A stretch of 64,000 bases of DNA from NCBI RefSeq assembly GCF_020783335.1, contig NZ_CP086068.1, positions 1,240,001 to 1,304,000 of the forward strand, read 5' to 3'. Positions 16,816 through 26,125 of this stretch are shown here, in pieces. The position numbers and the translations under genes were made by a program. The notes under the pieces are model-generated. The model was not told the DNA's origin. It did not search any database and saw nothing but the letters and a program-made list of their open reading frames with translations. Position 1 is the first letter of the stretch, and each line of letters starts with the position of its first letter. Origin of the DNA: Mucilaginibacter daejeonensis (lineage in GTDB: Bacteria > Bacteroidota > Bacteroidia > Sphingobacteriales > Sphingobacteriaceae).

Positions 16816-19545
16816 TTAGAACAGGCCCAGTTGTGGGCTGTCGTCGATATCGGTCTTGGAGTCTGAACGTTTGTTCTTGATCTCGATCTCGTTTGGGTCG
16901 TTGGTGATCTCGAAGCCTACATCCTTGGCGGCCTTTTCGGGCGTGGCATCAGGGATGGGTTTGGGTTCATTAGGTTCGGTCACATCGGCAATGAGCTGCG
17001 TGTCGGCCACCGAATCGGGTGCCGGGTCGGGTACATCTTCGGCGTCGTCATGCTCGGCGATCAGCTCAATGGTCTTCACCGTATGGGCCGATAGGCGGTT
17101 GCCCATAGCCTTCATGCCTTTCACGTCGATCAGGTCGGTCAGGTTGAGTTCTACCAATTCCTGGGTCTCGGCCTTGCCTTTCAATTGTTCCACCTTGACC
17201 ACTGGCTGCGCCGCACCTGATATGATCATCAGTTTAGATCCGGGCTCCTCGCTAATAAAGCTCACCTGCTTGCCGATCACGATGTTCTCGAACACAAAGC
17301 GCTTCACCAAATAGTTCTTCGACTTACCATCGTAATGGATCACCGAGTATACTTTTTCGGGGTCATACTTCTCGATGATCTGCATACGGTCGTCAAAGTG
17401 GTTGCTCAGGTCAAAGCTCGTAAGCTCGTACGTACCGTTCGATAGGATGGTGATGATCTTGTCCTCGCCGTCAAATTCGCCCAGGTAACGGCCACGGCTA
17501 TCGGCATTGAGGCGTTTGAGCACATCATCATACCAGATCTTGCGGCCCGCCAGGGTCGATACCCCTTTTGATTTGAGCACAATTTTTTTAACCGGGTACT
17601 TGGTCACCTGGTTACCCATTGATCCGCGACCCTTAATGGCTATATCGGCAAAGTTCTCATCGAACTGTAGTTTCTTGAGTTTAGAGTGTGGTTTCAATTG
17701 GATGTTCACCACTTCGGCCTCGCCGTTAGGATTGGCCGAGAAGTACGATACCCGGGTGCCTTTGGTACCCTTGGTTAGGTCGTACTCCTTATCGCGCGTA
17801 ACGCCCACTACCGAGAAACGCTTGATGTAGGTGGTACCGCTTTCGCCGTCCTTGTACATCATGTTGTAAACGGTACGCTCGTCGTTCTTTTTAAACACGG
17901 CCACGTGCAGGATGTCCTTACCCACAAATACCTTGTCCTGCATTTTAGTGATCATACACTTGCCATCCTCGCGGAAAACGATGATCTCGTCAATGTCCGA
18001 ACAGTCGCACACGTACTCCACGTTCTCATCACGTTTAATGCCCGAGCCAATAAAGCCGTCGCGGCGGTTCACGTACAGTTTAACGTTGGCCAGGGCTACC
18101 TGGGTAGCTTCTACCTTATCAAAGGTGCGCAGCTCGGTCTTACGTTCGCGGCCCTTGCCATATTTTTCCTTTAGCCTGGTGTACCAGCTAATGGCATAGT
18201 CGGTCAGGTGTTTCAGGTTGTGGTTCACCTCCTTGATCTCGGCCTCCAGGGCTTTCATCTGCTCGTCGGCCTTTTTAACGTCAAAGCGGGTGATGCTGCT
18301 CATCGGCTTATCGATCAGCTTCTTGTAGTCCTCAGGCATGATCGTGCGGTAGAACTGCGGGAAGAACGGCTCGAACAAGCGGTTCAACACCTCTACCACC
18401 GCATCAAAGTTACCCGAGCTCTCGTAGTCAGGGTGCTTGTACATGCCTTCCTGAATAAAGATCTTGAGCAGCGAACTGAAGAATATCTTTTCCTTTAATT
18501 CGAGCAAACGGATGTCCAGCTCCATTTTGAGCAACCCTTTGGTGTGGTTGGCGCTATGGATCAGGATGTCGTTCACACTCATAAAGTGTGGTTTATCATC
18601 TAAAATGATACAAGTATTGGGCGATATGGATACCTCGCAATCGGTAAAGGCGTAAAGCGCATCGATCGTCACATCGGGCGATATGCCGGGTGCCAGGTGT
18701 ATCACGATCTCGACACTGGCCGCCGTGTTATCCTCGATCTTTTTGATCTTGATCTTGCCCTTATCGTTAGCGCTGATCACACTATCGATCAAACTGCCGG
18801 TGGTGGTGTTGTACGGTATCTCGGTAATGGCCAGCGTTTTTTTATCACGCTCAATGATCTTGGCGCGTACGCGTACCTTACCGCCGCGCTGCCCTTCGTT
18901 ATAATTTGTGGCATCGGCCATGCCGCCGGTCAAAAAGTCGGGCAACAGGTTGGGGCGGTTACCGCGCAAGGCCTCAATGGAGGCATCGATCAGTTCGATA
19001 AAATTGTGCGGTAATATCTTGGTGGCCAAACCTACGGCTATACCATCGGCACCCTGAGCCAGCAACAGCGGGAACTTGACCGGAAGGGTGATGGGCTCGC
19101 GGTTACGACCATCATAACTGGCCTGCCATATGGTGGTGTCAGGATTGAATACCACATCGAGCGCAAATTTAGATAAACGCGCCTCTATATAACGTGGTGC
19201 AGCGGCCGCATCGCCGGTCACTGGGTCGCCCCAGTTTCCCTGGCGATCGATCAGCAGGTCCTTTTGGCCGATCTGTACCATGGCATCCCCAATGGAGGCA
19301 TCACCATGCGGGTGATACTTCATGGTATTACCGATCACGTTGGCAGCTTTGTTAAAGCGCCCGTCGTCCATCTCTTTAAGCGAGTGCAATATGCGTCGCT
19401 GTACGGGTTTTAACCCGTCATTAATATGCGGAACGGCACGGTCAAGTATAACGTACGACGCATAATCAAGGAACCAGTTCTCGTAAAGCCCGTCGAGCGG
19501 GATCACGTTATGCATCGTTTCGTTAGGGTCTAAATTCTCTGACAT
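16816..19545 (-). CDS. parC: DNA topoisomerase IV subunit A
   Basis: A 909-residue type IIA topoisomerase A subunit. The N-terminus has YASYVILDRAVPHINDGLKP, then YHPHGDASIGDAMV, and the catalytic tyrosine is Tyr119 in AAAAPRYIEARLS. The C-terminal domain after about residue 500 has the beta-pinwheel pattern and lacks a clear gyrase box (QRRGGKG), which favours ParC over GyrA. With a ParE partner it would decatenate daughter chromosomes. The usual quinolone-contact serine is Ala83 in this sequence (HGDASIG), which I recall as common in Bacteroidetes ParC. The last 100 residues are acidic and low-complexity. No parE is next to it. Confidence 0.88.
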   Translation of the reverse strand: MSENLDPNETMHNVIPLDGLYENWFLDYASYVILDRAVPHINDGLKPVQRRILHSLKEMDDGRFNKAANVIGNTMKYHPHGDASIGDAMVQIGQKDLLIDRQGNWGDPVTGDAAAAPRYIEARLSKFALDVVFNPDTTIWQASYDGRNREPITLPVKFPLLLAQGADGIAVGLATKILPHNFIELIDASIEALRGNRPNLLPDFLTGGMADATNYNEGQRGGKVRVRAKIIERDKKTLAITEIPYNTTTGSLIDSVISANDKGKIKIKKIEDNTAASVEIVIHLAPGISPDVTIDALYAFTDCEVSISPNTCIILDDKPHFMSVNDILIHSANHTKGLLKMELDIRLLELKEKIFFSSLLKIFIQEGMYKHPDYESSGNFDAVVEVLNRLFEPFFPQFYRTIMPEDYKKLIDKPMSSITRFDVKKADEQMKALEAEIKEVNHNLKHLTDYAISWYTRLKEKYGKGRERKTELRTFDKVEATQVALANVKLYVNRRDGFIGSGIKRDENVEYVCDCSDIDEIIVFREDGKCMITKMQDKVFVGKDILHVAVFKKNDERTVYNMMYKDGESGTTYIKRFSVVGVTRDKEYDLTKGTKGTRVSYFSANPNGEAEVVNIQLKPHSKLKKLQFDENFADIAIKGRGSMGNQVTKYPVKKIVLKSKGVSTLAGRKIWYDDVLKRLNADSRGRYLGEFDGEDKIITILSNGTYELTSFDLSNHFDDRMQIIEKYDPEKVYSVIHYDGKSKNYLVKRFVFENIVIGKQVSFISEEPGSKLMIISGAAQPVVKVEQLKGKAETQELVELNLTDLIDVKGMKAMGNRLSAHTVKTIELIAEHDDAEDVPDPAPDSVADTQLIADVTEPNEPKPIPDATPEKAAKDVGFEITNDPNEIEIKNKRSDSKTDIDDSPQLGLF

Positions 19546-20040
19546 ATCTGTTCATCAAAAAGATAGAGCTATCTCTTATTATCAAGCTGGCACATAAAAG
19601 AAGTGTGCTAAAAATATTAGTCAAATATAGTAAAAACTACGCAAAAATGGATGCTCATGCGCCCACAGCGTTCCTATAAAGATGAAATAATTATGCAACA
19701 TGGTCAAATGCATCGTCCCGTTCGCAACGGTCAGGATAGGGGGGGAGTTGGATAGGAAGCTTGATATGCCCGGCCGGCGCAGCGCGGATCACCACTTTTA
19801 GGAGTTACACAGATGTAACACAATTCCCCAACTTTCCCCACTTTTTAGCGTTGCGAAATTCGTAAAAACCCACCTTTTTCCAGAAAAAACCACAAAAAGC
19901 TAAAATGTAACACCAAGTGTAACACGGAAACAGCGAAATGTAACATCTGAACAGCAGCATGATATATCCGCTAAACCTAAAAGATCTGATCGTTCGCTTT
20001 TTTGCAAATTTGGTGATCGGCGCCGGTCACGATTCTGGTG
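19546..20040. other. Upstream region of parC with repeated TGTAACA words
   Basis: About 495 bases without a gene. It holds the parC promoter side (-7 box at 19622-19629) and, at 19803-19945, a cluster of the word TGTAACA at 19815, 19906, 19918 and 19939 plus an inverted GTTACAC at 19804. The rest shows nothing I can interpret. Confidence 0.5.
19622..19629 (-). promoter_or_regulatory. Candidate -7 box for parC
   Basis: On the minus strand this reads TATATTTG, matching TAnnTTTG, 76 bases before the parC ATG. A TTTTTG lies upstream, but closer than the usual 19 or so bases. Confidence 0.45.
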
Positions 20041-20550
20041 CTACTTATTATCGCGTGCATGCCTGATCATTTGGCCGTAGTCCATCCGGTTAGCCATGGC
20101 GTGGCAGATCATGGCAATGCGTTTGGCGCGGGTCTCTACCGTTTTGGCGCTGTTAAGCCAGTTGACAAAGTACCGCCGGTGCGATTCCAGCAGGCTTTCA
20201 AAGAATTGCAAAGCGTCGGGGTCGTCGGCCAGGCAATCCAGCAGGTCATCAGGTACCACCAGTTTGAAGTCGGTATCCTCTTCAAGGCTTACCTTTATCA
20301 TGGCGCCTTCGCCTTTGCGTACACCCTTACGTAAGGCAGCATTAAGGGTGAGGATGAAGTTACCTTGGCCCATGGGCATCACGGCTATGCCGGCAATGGC
20401 AAAATTATCGAGAGTACCCCTAACCCTGAACGAGCGGCGGTTATCAGGCTTGATCTGTTGGGCAACATCCGCCGGAATATCAATGTAGGTCCAGCCGGTC
20501 TTTTCGCCCTGGTCGCCAAATTTGAAGATCACCGCCGTGAATGTTACCAT
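20041..20550 (-). CDS. DUF1905 / YdeI-OmpD-associated protein
   Basis: A 169-residue soluble protein in two parts. Residues 1-85 match the DUF1905 beta-barrel pattern (GWTYIDIPADVAQQI, RVRGTLDNFAIAGIAVMPMG, FILTLNAALRKGV). Residues 95-165 match the helical YdeI/OmdA domain (VPDDLLDCLADDPDALQFFESL, SHRRYFVNWLNSAKTVETRAKRI). The OmdA family has been linked to bacteriocin protection and permeability, but no mechanism is firm. Both domains are complete and the length is usual for the two-domain form. It is a stand-alone gene, with parC's upstream region behind its stop. Confidence 0.85.
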   Translation of the reverse strand: MVTFTAVIFKFGDQGEKTGWTYIDIPADVAQQIKPDNRRSFRVRGTLDNFAIAGIAVMPMGQGNFILTLNAALRKGVRKGEGAMIKVSLEEDTDFKLVVPDDLLDCLADDPDALQFFESLLESHRRYFVNWLNSAKTVETRAKRIAMICHAMANRMDYGQMIRHARDNK

Positions 20551-20729
20551 AATGCAAAGTATTGTGATGGTTAAGCTACCGATCCTGTATTTAAAGCGGT
20601 CAAATGTTAACGACTTGTTAAATAGTACAATTAATTAAAAATAGTTGTAACGTTTCGTGTAATGCCTGTGTCTTATGGATATAAAACAAAATAATTAACC
20701 ACATACATTAACACTTAGTCCTTACCAAT

Positions 20730-21155
20730 ATGAAAACTTTAAGATCGATCGTAGCAGGCTTAGCCTTATTAGTAGTATCAAATGTAGTTAAAGCTGACGA
20801 ACCAAAAGCAGTGAAACTGACCAAGAACCACGCCGTTGAGACCTACGTTAGCAGCATGACCCTTGGCAAAAGCGCCGGTTTAAGCGATGTGCTTGACCAG
20901 TCGGCCAAATTCAGCATCCTGCGCGGCAACAAAGTAATGAGCTTCGACAGAACACAGATGCTGGAGTTCGCAAAACAGAATAAAGACATCCAACAGGCAT
21001 GTTCTACCTCAACATCAGTAGTTGAAAGTAACGATGATGTTAGTGTTGTGAAAGTTGACATGAAATATGAGAACTTTACCCGCACAAATTATGTGACCGT
21101 TGCTAACACCGGCGATGGCTGGAAGATAACCAACGTTTATTCTGTATTTAAATAA
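20730..21155 (+). CDS. Exported NTF2-like (lumazine-binding-like) protein
   Basis: A 141-residue protein with a signal peptide ending VVKAD. The mature part is one cone-shaped NTF2-like domain: a helix containing NHAVETYVSSMTLGKSAGLSDVL, then FSILRGNKVMSF, and strands ending VTVANTGDGWKITNVYSVF. This arrangement is typical of the putative lumazine-binding family (Lumazine_bd_2) common in Bacteroidetes. A ligand is not known. It is a single-gene unit ended by a terminator at 21191. Confidence 0.75.
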   Translation: MKTLRSIVAGLALLVVSNVVKADEPKAVKLTKNHAVETYVSSMTLGKSAGLSDVLDQSAKFSILRGNKVMSFDRTQMLEFAKQNKDIQQACSTSTSVVESNDDVSVVKVDMKYENFTRTNYVTVANTGDGWKITNVYSVFK

Positions 21156-21190
21156 GAGTTTTTTTTATAAATAGTTTAGTTAGTCCAAGG

Positions 21191-21221
21191 AAGCGGTCGC
21201 TGCGAGAGAGACCGCTTTTTA
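21191..21221 (+). terminator. Terminator after the NTF2-like gene
   Basis: Stem AAGCGGTC/GACCGCTT with an 11-base loop followed by TTT, 36 bases after the stop. Confidence 0.8.
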
Positions 21222-21256
21222 TCTTACTGTTGAAATTAAAACCTTTTTAAATAGAT

Positions 21257-21282
21257 AAGCCCCCTCCAAAACGAGGGGGCTT
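21257..21282 (-). terminator. Likely terminator of the MoxR-TldE operon
   Basis: Perfect 10-bp stem AAGCCCCCTC/GAGGGGGCTT around CAAAAC, 17 bases beyond the TldE-like stop. The T-run on the minus strand is weak. Confidence 0.65.
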
Positions 21283-21298
21283 CATCATTTATAGCCAT

Positions 21299-22633
21299 TT
21301 ATACGGCGTCAGACAGTGACGAGAAGGTGAAATCGCGGATCTTCATCGGCGGTATCATATAGCTGCGGTAGCTCTCCACGCTTATGGCGCGCTCGGGTTT
21401 ACCCAAAGCCTCCACGTTATTAAGCATGATCACCGGGCTCTCGTTGAAGCGCATGTTCTTGATCGGGAACTTGATCTTACCATTCTCGATGTAGAACGTA
21501 CCATCACGGGTGAGCCCCGTAAGGGCCAATACCTGAGGGTCTACCATGCGGATATACCACAGGCGCGATACCAATATGCCACGCTCGGTACTCTTGATCA
21601 TATCCTCCAGGCTCATGTTGCCGCCTTCCATAATGATGTTGCTTGGGCCGGGCTGCGGTTTAACGCCTTTCTTCTCGGCCCAATAGCGCGAGTAGCTTAA
21701 GGTCTTTACCACACCTTTGTCGATCCAGTAAGTCTTTTCCAATGGCAAACCGTCGCCATTCCAGGTACCTGAAGGCAGGTCGGGGTTGAAAGGGTCAGAG
21801 TAGATGGTCACTTTGTCATCCATCAGTTTTTCGCCTAAACGGGTGCCGCCGCCTTTTTTGCTCATAAAGCTGCGGCCTTCATCGGCACTGCGGGCATCAA
21901 AACCTCTGAACATGTTCTCCATCATGTAAGCCGCAGCAGTAGGCTCCAGGATCACGGTGTATTTGCCGGGCTCGATCGCGCGTGCACCTACTGATCCGGT
22001 AGCTTTTTGAGCGGCTATCTTGGTAGCGGCGTAAGTATCCAGCTTGCTCACATCAGTGAAACCACGTGCGGCATAGCCTGATCCGGTACCTTCGGCGTTA
22101 CGGGTGGTCACCGAAAAGGTCACGTCAGTGGACTTGTTATAGGCGAACAACCCTTTAGAGTTCATGACCGAACGGAAATCCGTAGAGTTCTCCAGGAATC
22201 CCGCTGCGCTCAGATTGGCCGCTTTGGTCACGTCCAAACTTTTGGCTACCAGGTCGGCGCGTACCTCGGGTGTCATGGCGGCGGTCTTTTCGTTATAGGT
22301 AGTAGCCTCTTTAAAGGTTTGCGGACCTAACAGCGGCATATACTCAGGATTAGCCGGCGCCAGTTGTGCCAGTTCCTCCGAACGGCGAACCACTTTTTCT
22401 AACGAAGCGTCATCGAACTCGTTGATGGTGGCCGTGCCGGTCTTTTTACCGTAGGTAGAACTTACGGCCAGGCTTAAGGTGCCGATATCGCCCGCGGTAG
22501 ATACCGCATTGAGTGCATAACGGATGTTACCGCCTTCGCTCCCGCCGAGGCTGATCTCGCATTCGTCGGCTTTTGAATAACTAAGCACCTTCTTTAATAA
22601 AGCCTGTGCTTCTTCTTTACTAAGTATTGGCAT
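21299..22633 (-). CDS. TldE/PmbA-like protein
   Basis: A 444-residue member of the TldD/PmbA superfamily, of the TldE (PmbA) type: it shares the fold but has no HExxxH zinc motif. Recognisable stretches are KADECEISLGGSEGGNIRYALN at the start, EPGKYTVILEPTAAAYMMENM in the middle and GNMSLEDMIKSTERGILVSRLWY followed by TGLTRDGTFYIENGKI. In E. coli, TldE pairs with catalytic TldD to form a heterodimeric protease that trims the CcdA antitoxin and microcin B17 precursor. There is no signal peptide here, although the partner gene 4 bases upstream has a Tat-type signal. It is the last gene of the operon. Confidence 0.9.
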   Translation of the reverse strand: MPILSKEEAQALLKKVLSYSKADECEISLGGSEGGNIRYALNAVSTAGDIGTLSLAVSSTYGKKTGTATINEFDDASLEKVVRRSEELAQLAPANPEYMPLLGPQTFKEATTYNEKTAAMTPEVRADLVAKSLDVTKAANLSAAGFLENSTDFRSVMNSKGLFAYNKSTDVTFSVTTRNAEGTGSGYAARGFTDVSKLDTYAATKIAAQKATGSVGARAIEPGKYTVILEPTAAAYMMENMFRGFDARSADEGRSFMSKKGGGTRLGEKLMDDKVTIYSDPFNPDLPSGTWNGDGLPLEKTYWIDKGVVKTLSYSRYWAEKKGVKPQPGPSNIIMEGGNMSLEDMIKSTERGILVSRLWYIRMVDPQVLALTGLTRDGTFYIENGKIKFPIKNMRFNESPVIMLNNVEALGKPERAISVESYRSYMIPPMKIRDFTFSSLSDAV

Positions 22634-22637
22634 ATAA

Positions 22638-24275
22638 TTATCCTATTCTTCGTTTGGTATTGATCACGTTAACTCCTGTAAATTTAGTGGTGGCCGATCC
22701 GTGCGACACGGCGTTCGACTGGCCTGGCTGGCCTTTGCCATCATTGAACGCTCCGCCTAAACGGTAATCGCGCTCATCACATACGGCAGCGCATGAGTTC
22801 CAGAACTCCTGGTTGGTGGCCTGGTAAGCTACATCGTTCAGCATACCTACGATCTTGCCGTTCTTGATCTCATAGAACAGCTGACCGCCGAACTGGAAGT
22901 TGTAGCGTTGCTGATCGATCGAGAACGAGCCGTTACCGATGATGTAAATGCCTTTTTCGACACCTTTGATCATGTCGTCCACGCTCATTGGGGTTTTGCC
23001 TGGTTTTAACGATACGTTTGGCATACGCTGGAACTGTACGTCAGACCAGGTTTGCGCGTAGCAGCAGCCTTGCGATTCTTTTAAGCCGATCACATGCGCC
23101 TGGTCACGAATGGTTTGGAAGTTAGTGAGCACGCCATCTTTAACGATATCGAACTGTTTAGGTGCAACGCCTTCGTCATCATAACCTACGGCACCCAAGG
23201 AACCTTTTTGGTTACGATCGGCTACGATGTTCATATTCTTGCTGCCGAACTTAAAGTTGCCCGATTTGAGTTTATCTACTGATAAGAAGCTGGTACCGGC
23301 ATAGTTGGCCTCGTAACCCAGTACACGGTCAAGCTCGGTGGGGTGAGCTACCGACTCGTGAATAGTGAGCCACAAGTGCGACGGATCCAACACCAGGTCA
23401 TACTTGCCCGGCTCTACCGACTTGGCCGATACCTTCTCGGTAGCGTTGCGGGTGGCGTTCTTCACGTCCTCCAGCATATCGTAGCGGTCCTTATACCGGG
23501 TCACCACGCCTTGTACCTTCTCACTTTCTGACGGGATCAGGTACTCATAACCCATACCCACTGGCGAGCTTAAAGCAGCGCGGGTCTCGAAAGCGCCTTT
23601 TGAGGCATCGATCTTGGTCACACCAAAGTTAGGGTACAGGCGGTGGATGTCCTGGTCAATGTAAGATCCATCGGTAGAAGCAAAGTATTTTTGCTCATTG
23701 ATGGCCAGTATCATGGAGTTCACAAAGTTGGCTCCGCCAGCTAAAGCAGCACCGTTCACGCTCATGAGCAAGTCTACTTTTTCCTTGATAGGCACCTCGA
23801 AGGCATTCTTTTCGATCGGTGTTTTCCAGCTCACCTCGCCGTATCCTTTTTGCGGGGCCAGTTGTACTGGCTTGCCGCCGATCTTGGCGTTGGCCTTGGC
23901 AACTGCTACTGCACGTTCGGCGGTCTTGGCAATGCCATCCTTGGTCACATTGTTAGTAGCGGCAAAGCCCCAGCAACCGTTCACTAATACACGGATGCCT
24001 ACTCCGTATGACTCGGCGTTGGCAATGTTCTGTACGCGGGTCTCGCGGGTGATCACCGCCTGATTTAGGTAGCGGCCAATGCGAATGTCGGCATAAGTGG
24101 CGCCTTTGGCTTTAGCCGTGTTGAGTGCCACATCGGCCAGTTCCTTTTTGATCCGTACATCCACCTGCTCCAGCGCCTGCGCCGGATCGATCGGTGTACC
24201 GAACGAAGGCAGGTTGGGTAGCATCATGGCTCCCGCACCTACACCCGACAGGTAAATAAAATTTCTGCGTTTCAA
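22638..24275 (-). CDS. TldD-like metalloprotease with a Tat signal
   Basis: A 545-residue TldD-type subunit. The N-terminus MKRRNFIYLSGVGAGAMMLP has a twin arginine followed by a hydrophobic stretch, as in Bacteroidetes Tat substrates. The zinc motif HExxxH is present as His306, Glu307 and His311 in HESVAHPTELDR. The usual C-terminal cysteine-containing GxCGKxGQ segment reads FNDGKGQPGQSNAVSHG here, so the third ligand, if a cysteine, must come from elsewhere, for example the nearby NSCAAVCDERD. The protein should cleave peptides together with the TldE-like product encoded directly downstream. Export by Tat would place the pair in the periplasm, unlike the cytoplasmic E. coli complex. Confidence 0.88.
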   Translation of the reverse strand: MKRRNFIYLSGVGAGAMMLPNLPSFGTPIDPAQALEQVDVRIKKELADVALNTAKAKGATYADIRIGRYLNQAVITRETRVQNIANAESYGVGIRVLVNGCWGFAATNNVTKDGIAKTAERAVAVAKANAKIGGKPVQLAPQKGYGEVSWKTPIEKNAFEVPIKEKVDLLMSVNGAALAGGANFVNSMILAINEQKYFASTDGSYIDQDIHRLYPNFGVTKIDASKGAFETRAALSSPVGMGYEYLIPSESEKVQGVVTRYKDRYDMLEDVKNATRNATEKVSAKSVEPGKYDLVLDPSHLWLTIHESVAHPTELDRVLGYEANYAGTSFLSVDKLKSGNFKFGSKNMNIVADRNQKGSLGAVGYDDEGVAPKQFDIVKDGVLTNFQTIRDQAHVIGLKESQGCCYAQTWSDVQFQRMPNVSLKPGKTPMSVDDMIKGVEKGIYIIGNGSFSIDQQRYNFQFGGQLFYEIKNGKIVGMLNDVAYQATNQEFWNSCAAVCDERDYRLGGAFNDGKGQPGQSNAVSHGSATTKFTGVNVINTKRRIG

Positions 24276-24333
24276 GGTTCGATCCTCCTTTTGGTTGGTA
24301 ATAGTTCAGTTATAATTCGAGTTAGTTAAATTT

Positions 24334-26118
24334 TTAAGCTACGAACTTGCGTTCGACCCATAGGAATGTACAAGATGCCAAAAAGATCAAATAAAACCAT
24401 GCTTCTGGCACCCGCATTTTGGTCGTTTGCTGTATTTGTTTTGTTACAACCGTATTTTTTAAGCTTTTTGATGCAAAAAGTAAGGTTTGTTTGGATCTAT
24501 GCTGATCTTTTAAGCTTTTCCATTGATCTTTTGGATGAACATACCACTCGGAATGCTGGTCATTGCCCCATTGAACAGTTTGCCAGCCAGGGTTTGATGG
24601 GATGTAGGTCGTTCGCCATTCAAAAGGCAGGGAAGGGTCTTGTAGTGGCGATACTTTTACGCCGTTGATCATAATTCCGGTGGGAGGTGTCGAGCTCCTT
24701 AAGGTAAGCTCTGCCTTATCGTTAACTGATGTTAATGGTGAGTTGACATTCCACCTGGATGTGTAATTATTGTTCTTAACGGCTTTGCTGATCAGTAATG
24801 ACCATAGGGCCGAATGGTCGCGCTCATTGCCGGCCAATACCCAGTTGTAGGTATGGTCAAGAGTGGTGAACACCAACTTGCCTGCGCCCGCCAGCGTGGT
24901 TGCCGATAATGTATGTTTCTGCGCATCGGTCACCAATGTTTGCGTATTACTTCGTGACGTAATGAACGATGGGGTAATACTAAGTTTTGAAGTGCGTGCT
25001 GTTTTGCCTTGCAACGATAAAGCCACTGAAAGCTCAGCTTTACTTGATGGCGAAGTTACCAGGAAGGCCGTTTGCAGCCAAGACGGCGCACTTTCAGAAC
25101 TATCTGCACGAATGATCACACCCAGCCCTTTCTGCGTCACCTGCTGTCGCAAGGCCGATCCCTCGGCAGGTGTAAACGCCTTCAGTGCCGATAGGTCGCC
25201 GATCACCACATCGAACTTTTGCAGCACATTGCCCTGCAAGCGTTGAAGGTCCATTTTGTCCACGTTCACGAACTCCTGGCTGAACTTGTTCTTACTGATG
25301 AGCGCGCGTGAGGCTACGGCGTAACCATTTTTACCCAGCCAGTCCTTTAAAAAACGTGTCTCAAAATTGGGCGAGGCATTCAGCATCAGTACCTTCAATG
25401 GTCGTGAAGGCTCGATCCTGAACGGCACGTCATCGTTCGATAGCGTATCGCTCCCGCTAAGTGCTAACAGATGGTATACAAGAGCACCTGAACCTTTTGG
25501 GATGGTACTTAATTTGAATGGTAAGGTCTGGTTCGGCGCGACATTTACAGAATCGAGACCAGTACCGGCGCTTTTTAAGAACAGTTTGACAGCCTTGCTT
25601 TGGGTGTTATGATAGGTGCCTTGAAGCTCCAGCGGCTCACCGGACCGCACCTGATCCGGCCAACTGGCAGACGTGAATCCCGCAGGAGCAGGTGGCGCAT
25701 TATAGCGTACCCTCACGTTGCCTAATTGCGAAAGTTGATATTGATCCAGACCGTAACCCAGTACCTTTATCTCGGCAATGGCCGGATCAGCCTTTGATGC
25801 TTGCGCAGTGCTGCTCCACCAAATGGCCTTGGGGTGGCTTTTTTGAATATCACGGTCGGTTGTGAACACACGGCTGCCTGCAGGAATGCTGTCTTTATCA
25901 AATCCGGTGGTGAGTAAAATAGCGGGATGGTCGGCAGGAGTGTAGGCGCTGCCGGTATAGTAGATCGGCAAGATGATGCACGCCAGTGACGCCACCAAGA
26001 CCCAAACAGCGATGATGCGCCATGCCAAACGGGAGCGGTCGGCGCGCGTTACCTCTTGCCAGGTAAATAATATACCCGCCACGATGCAGATCACGATCAC
26101 TATAATGGTCCAGTTCAT
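24334..26118 (-). CDS. BatA-like/glutamine-amidotransferase-like membrane protein
   Basis: A 594-residue protein with two N-terminal membrane helices (residues 3-17 and 33-55), a large exported region and a last helix at the C-terminus (WFYLIFLASCTFLWVERKF). The region around residues 240-320 (LKVLMLNASPNFETRFLKDWL and FDVVIGDLSALKAFTPAEG) resembles the class I glutamine amidotransferase-like fold often seen in Bat-type proteins. No catalytic cysteine is evident. The gene starts 7 bases after the DUF4175-like gene and precedes tldD by 58 bases. A structural or regulatory role at the membrane for the MoxR system is a reasonable inference. Confidence 0.65.
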   Translation of the reverse strand: MNWTIIVIVICIVAGILFTWQEVTRADRSRLAWRIIAVWVLVASLACIILPIYYTGSAYTPADHPAILLTTGFDKDSIPAGSRVFTTDRDIQKSHPKAIWWSSTAQASKADPAIAEIKVLGYGLDQYQLSQLGNVRVRYNAPPAPAGFTSASWPDQVRSGEPLELQGTYHNTQSKAVKLFLKSAGTGLDSVNVAPNQTLPFKLSTIPKGSGALVYHLLALSGSDTLSNDDVPFRIEPSRPLKVLMLNASPNFETRFLKDWLGKNGYAVASRALISKNKFSQEFVNVDKMDLQRLQGNVLQKFDVVIGDLSALKAFTPAEGSALRQQVTQKGLGVIIRADSSESAPSWLQTAFLVTSPSSKAELSVALSLQGKTARTSKLSITPSFITSRSNTQTLVTDAQKHTLSATTLAGAGKLVFTTLDHTYNWVLAGNERDHSALWSLLISKAVKNNNYTSRWNVNSPLTSVNDKAELTLRSSTPPTGIMINGVKVSPLQDPSLPFEWRTTYIPSNPGWQTVQWGNDQHSEWYVHPKDQWKSLKDQHRSKQTLLFASKSLKNTVVTKQIQQTTKMRVPEAWFYLIFLASCTFLWVERKFVA

Positions 26119-26125
26119 GGTCAGA

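Noticed and set aside
16816..19545. Gyrase subunit A instead of topoisomerase IV subunit A
   Set aside because: No gyrase box is seen in the C-terminal domain, and the sequence follows the Bacteroidetes ParC pattern, though this cannot be settled without a comparison.
24276..24300. tRNA-like phrase GGTTCGATCC upstream of tldD
   Set aside because: No acceptor stem or anticodon arm fits around it.
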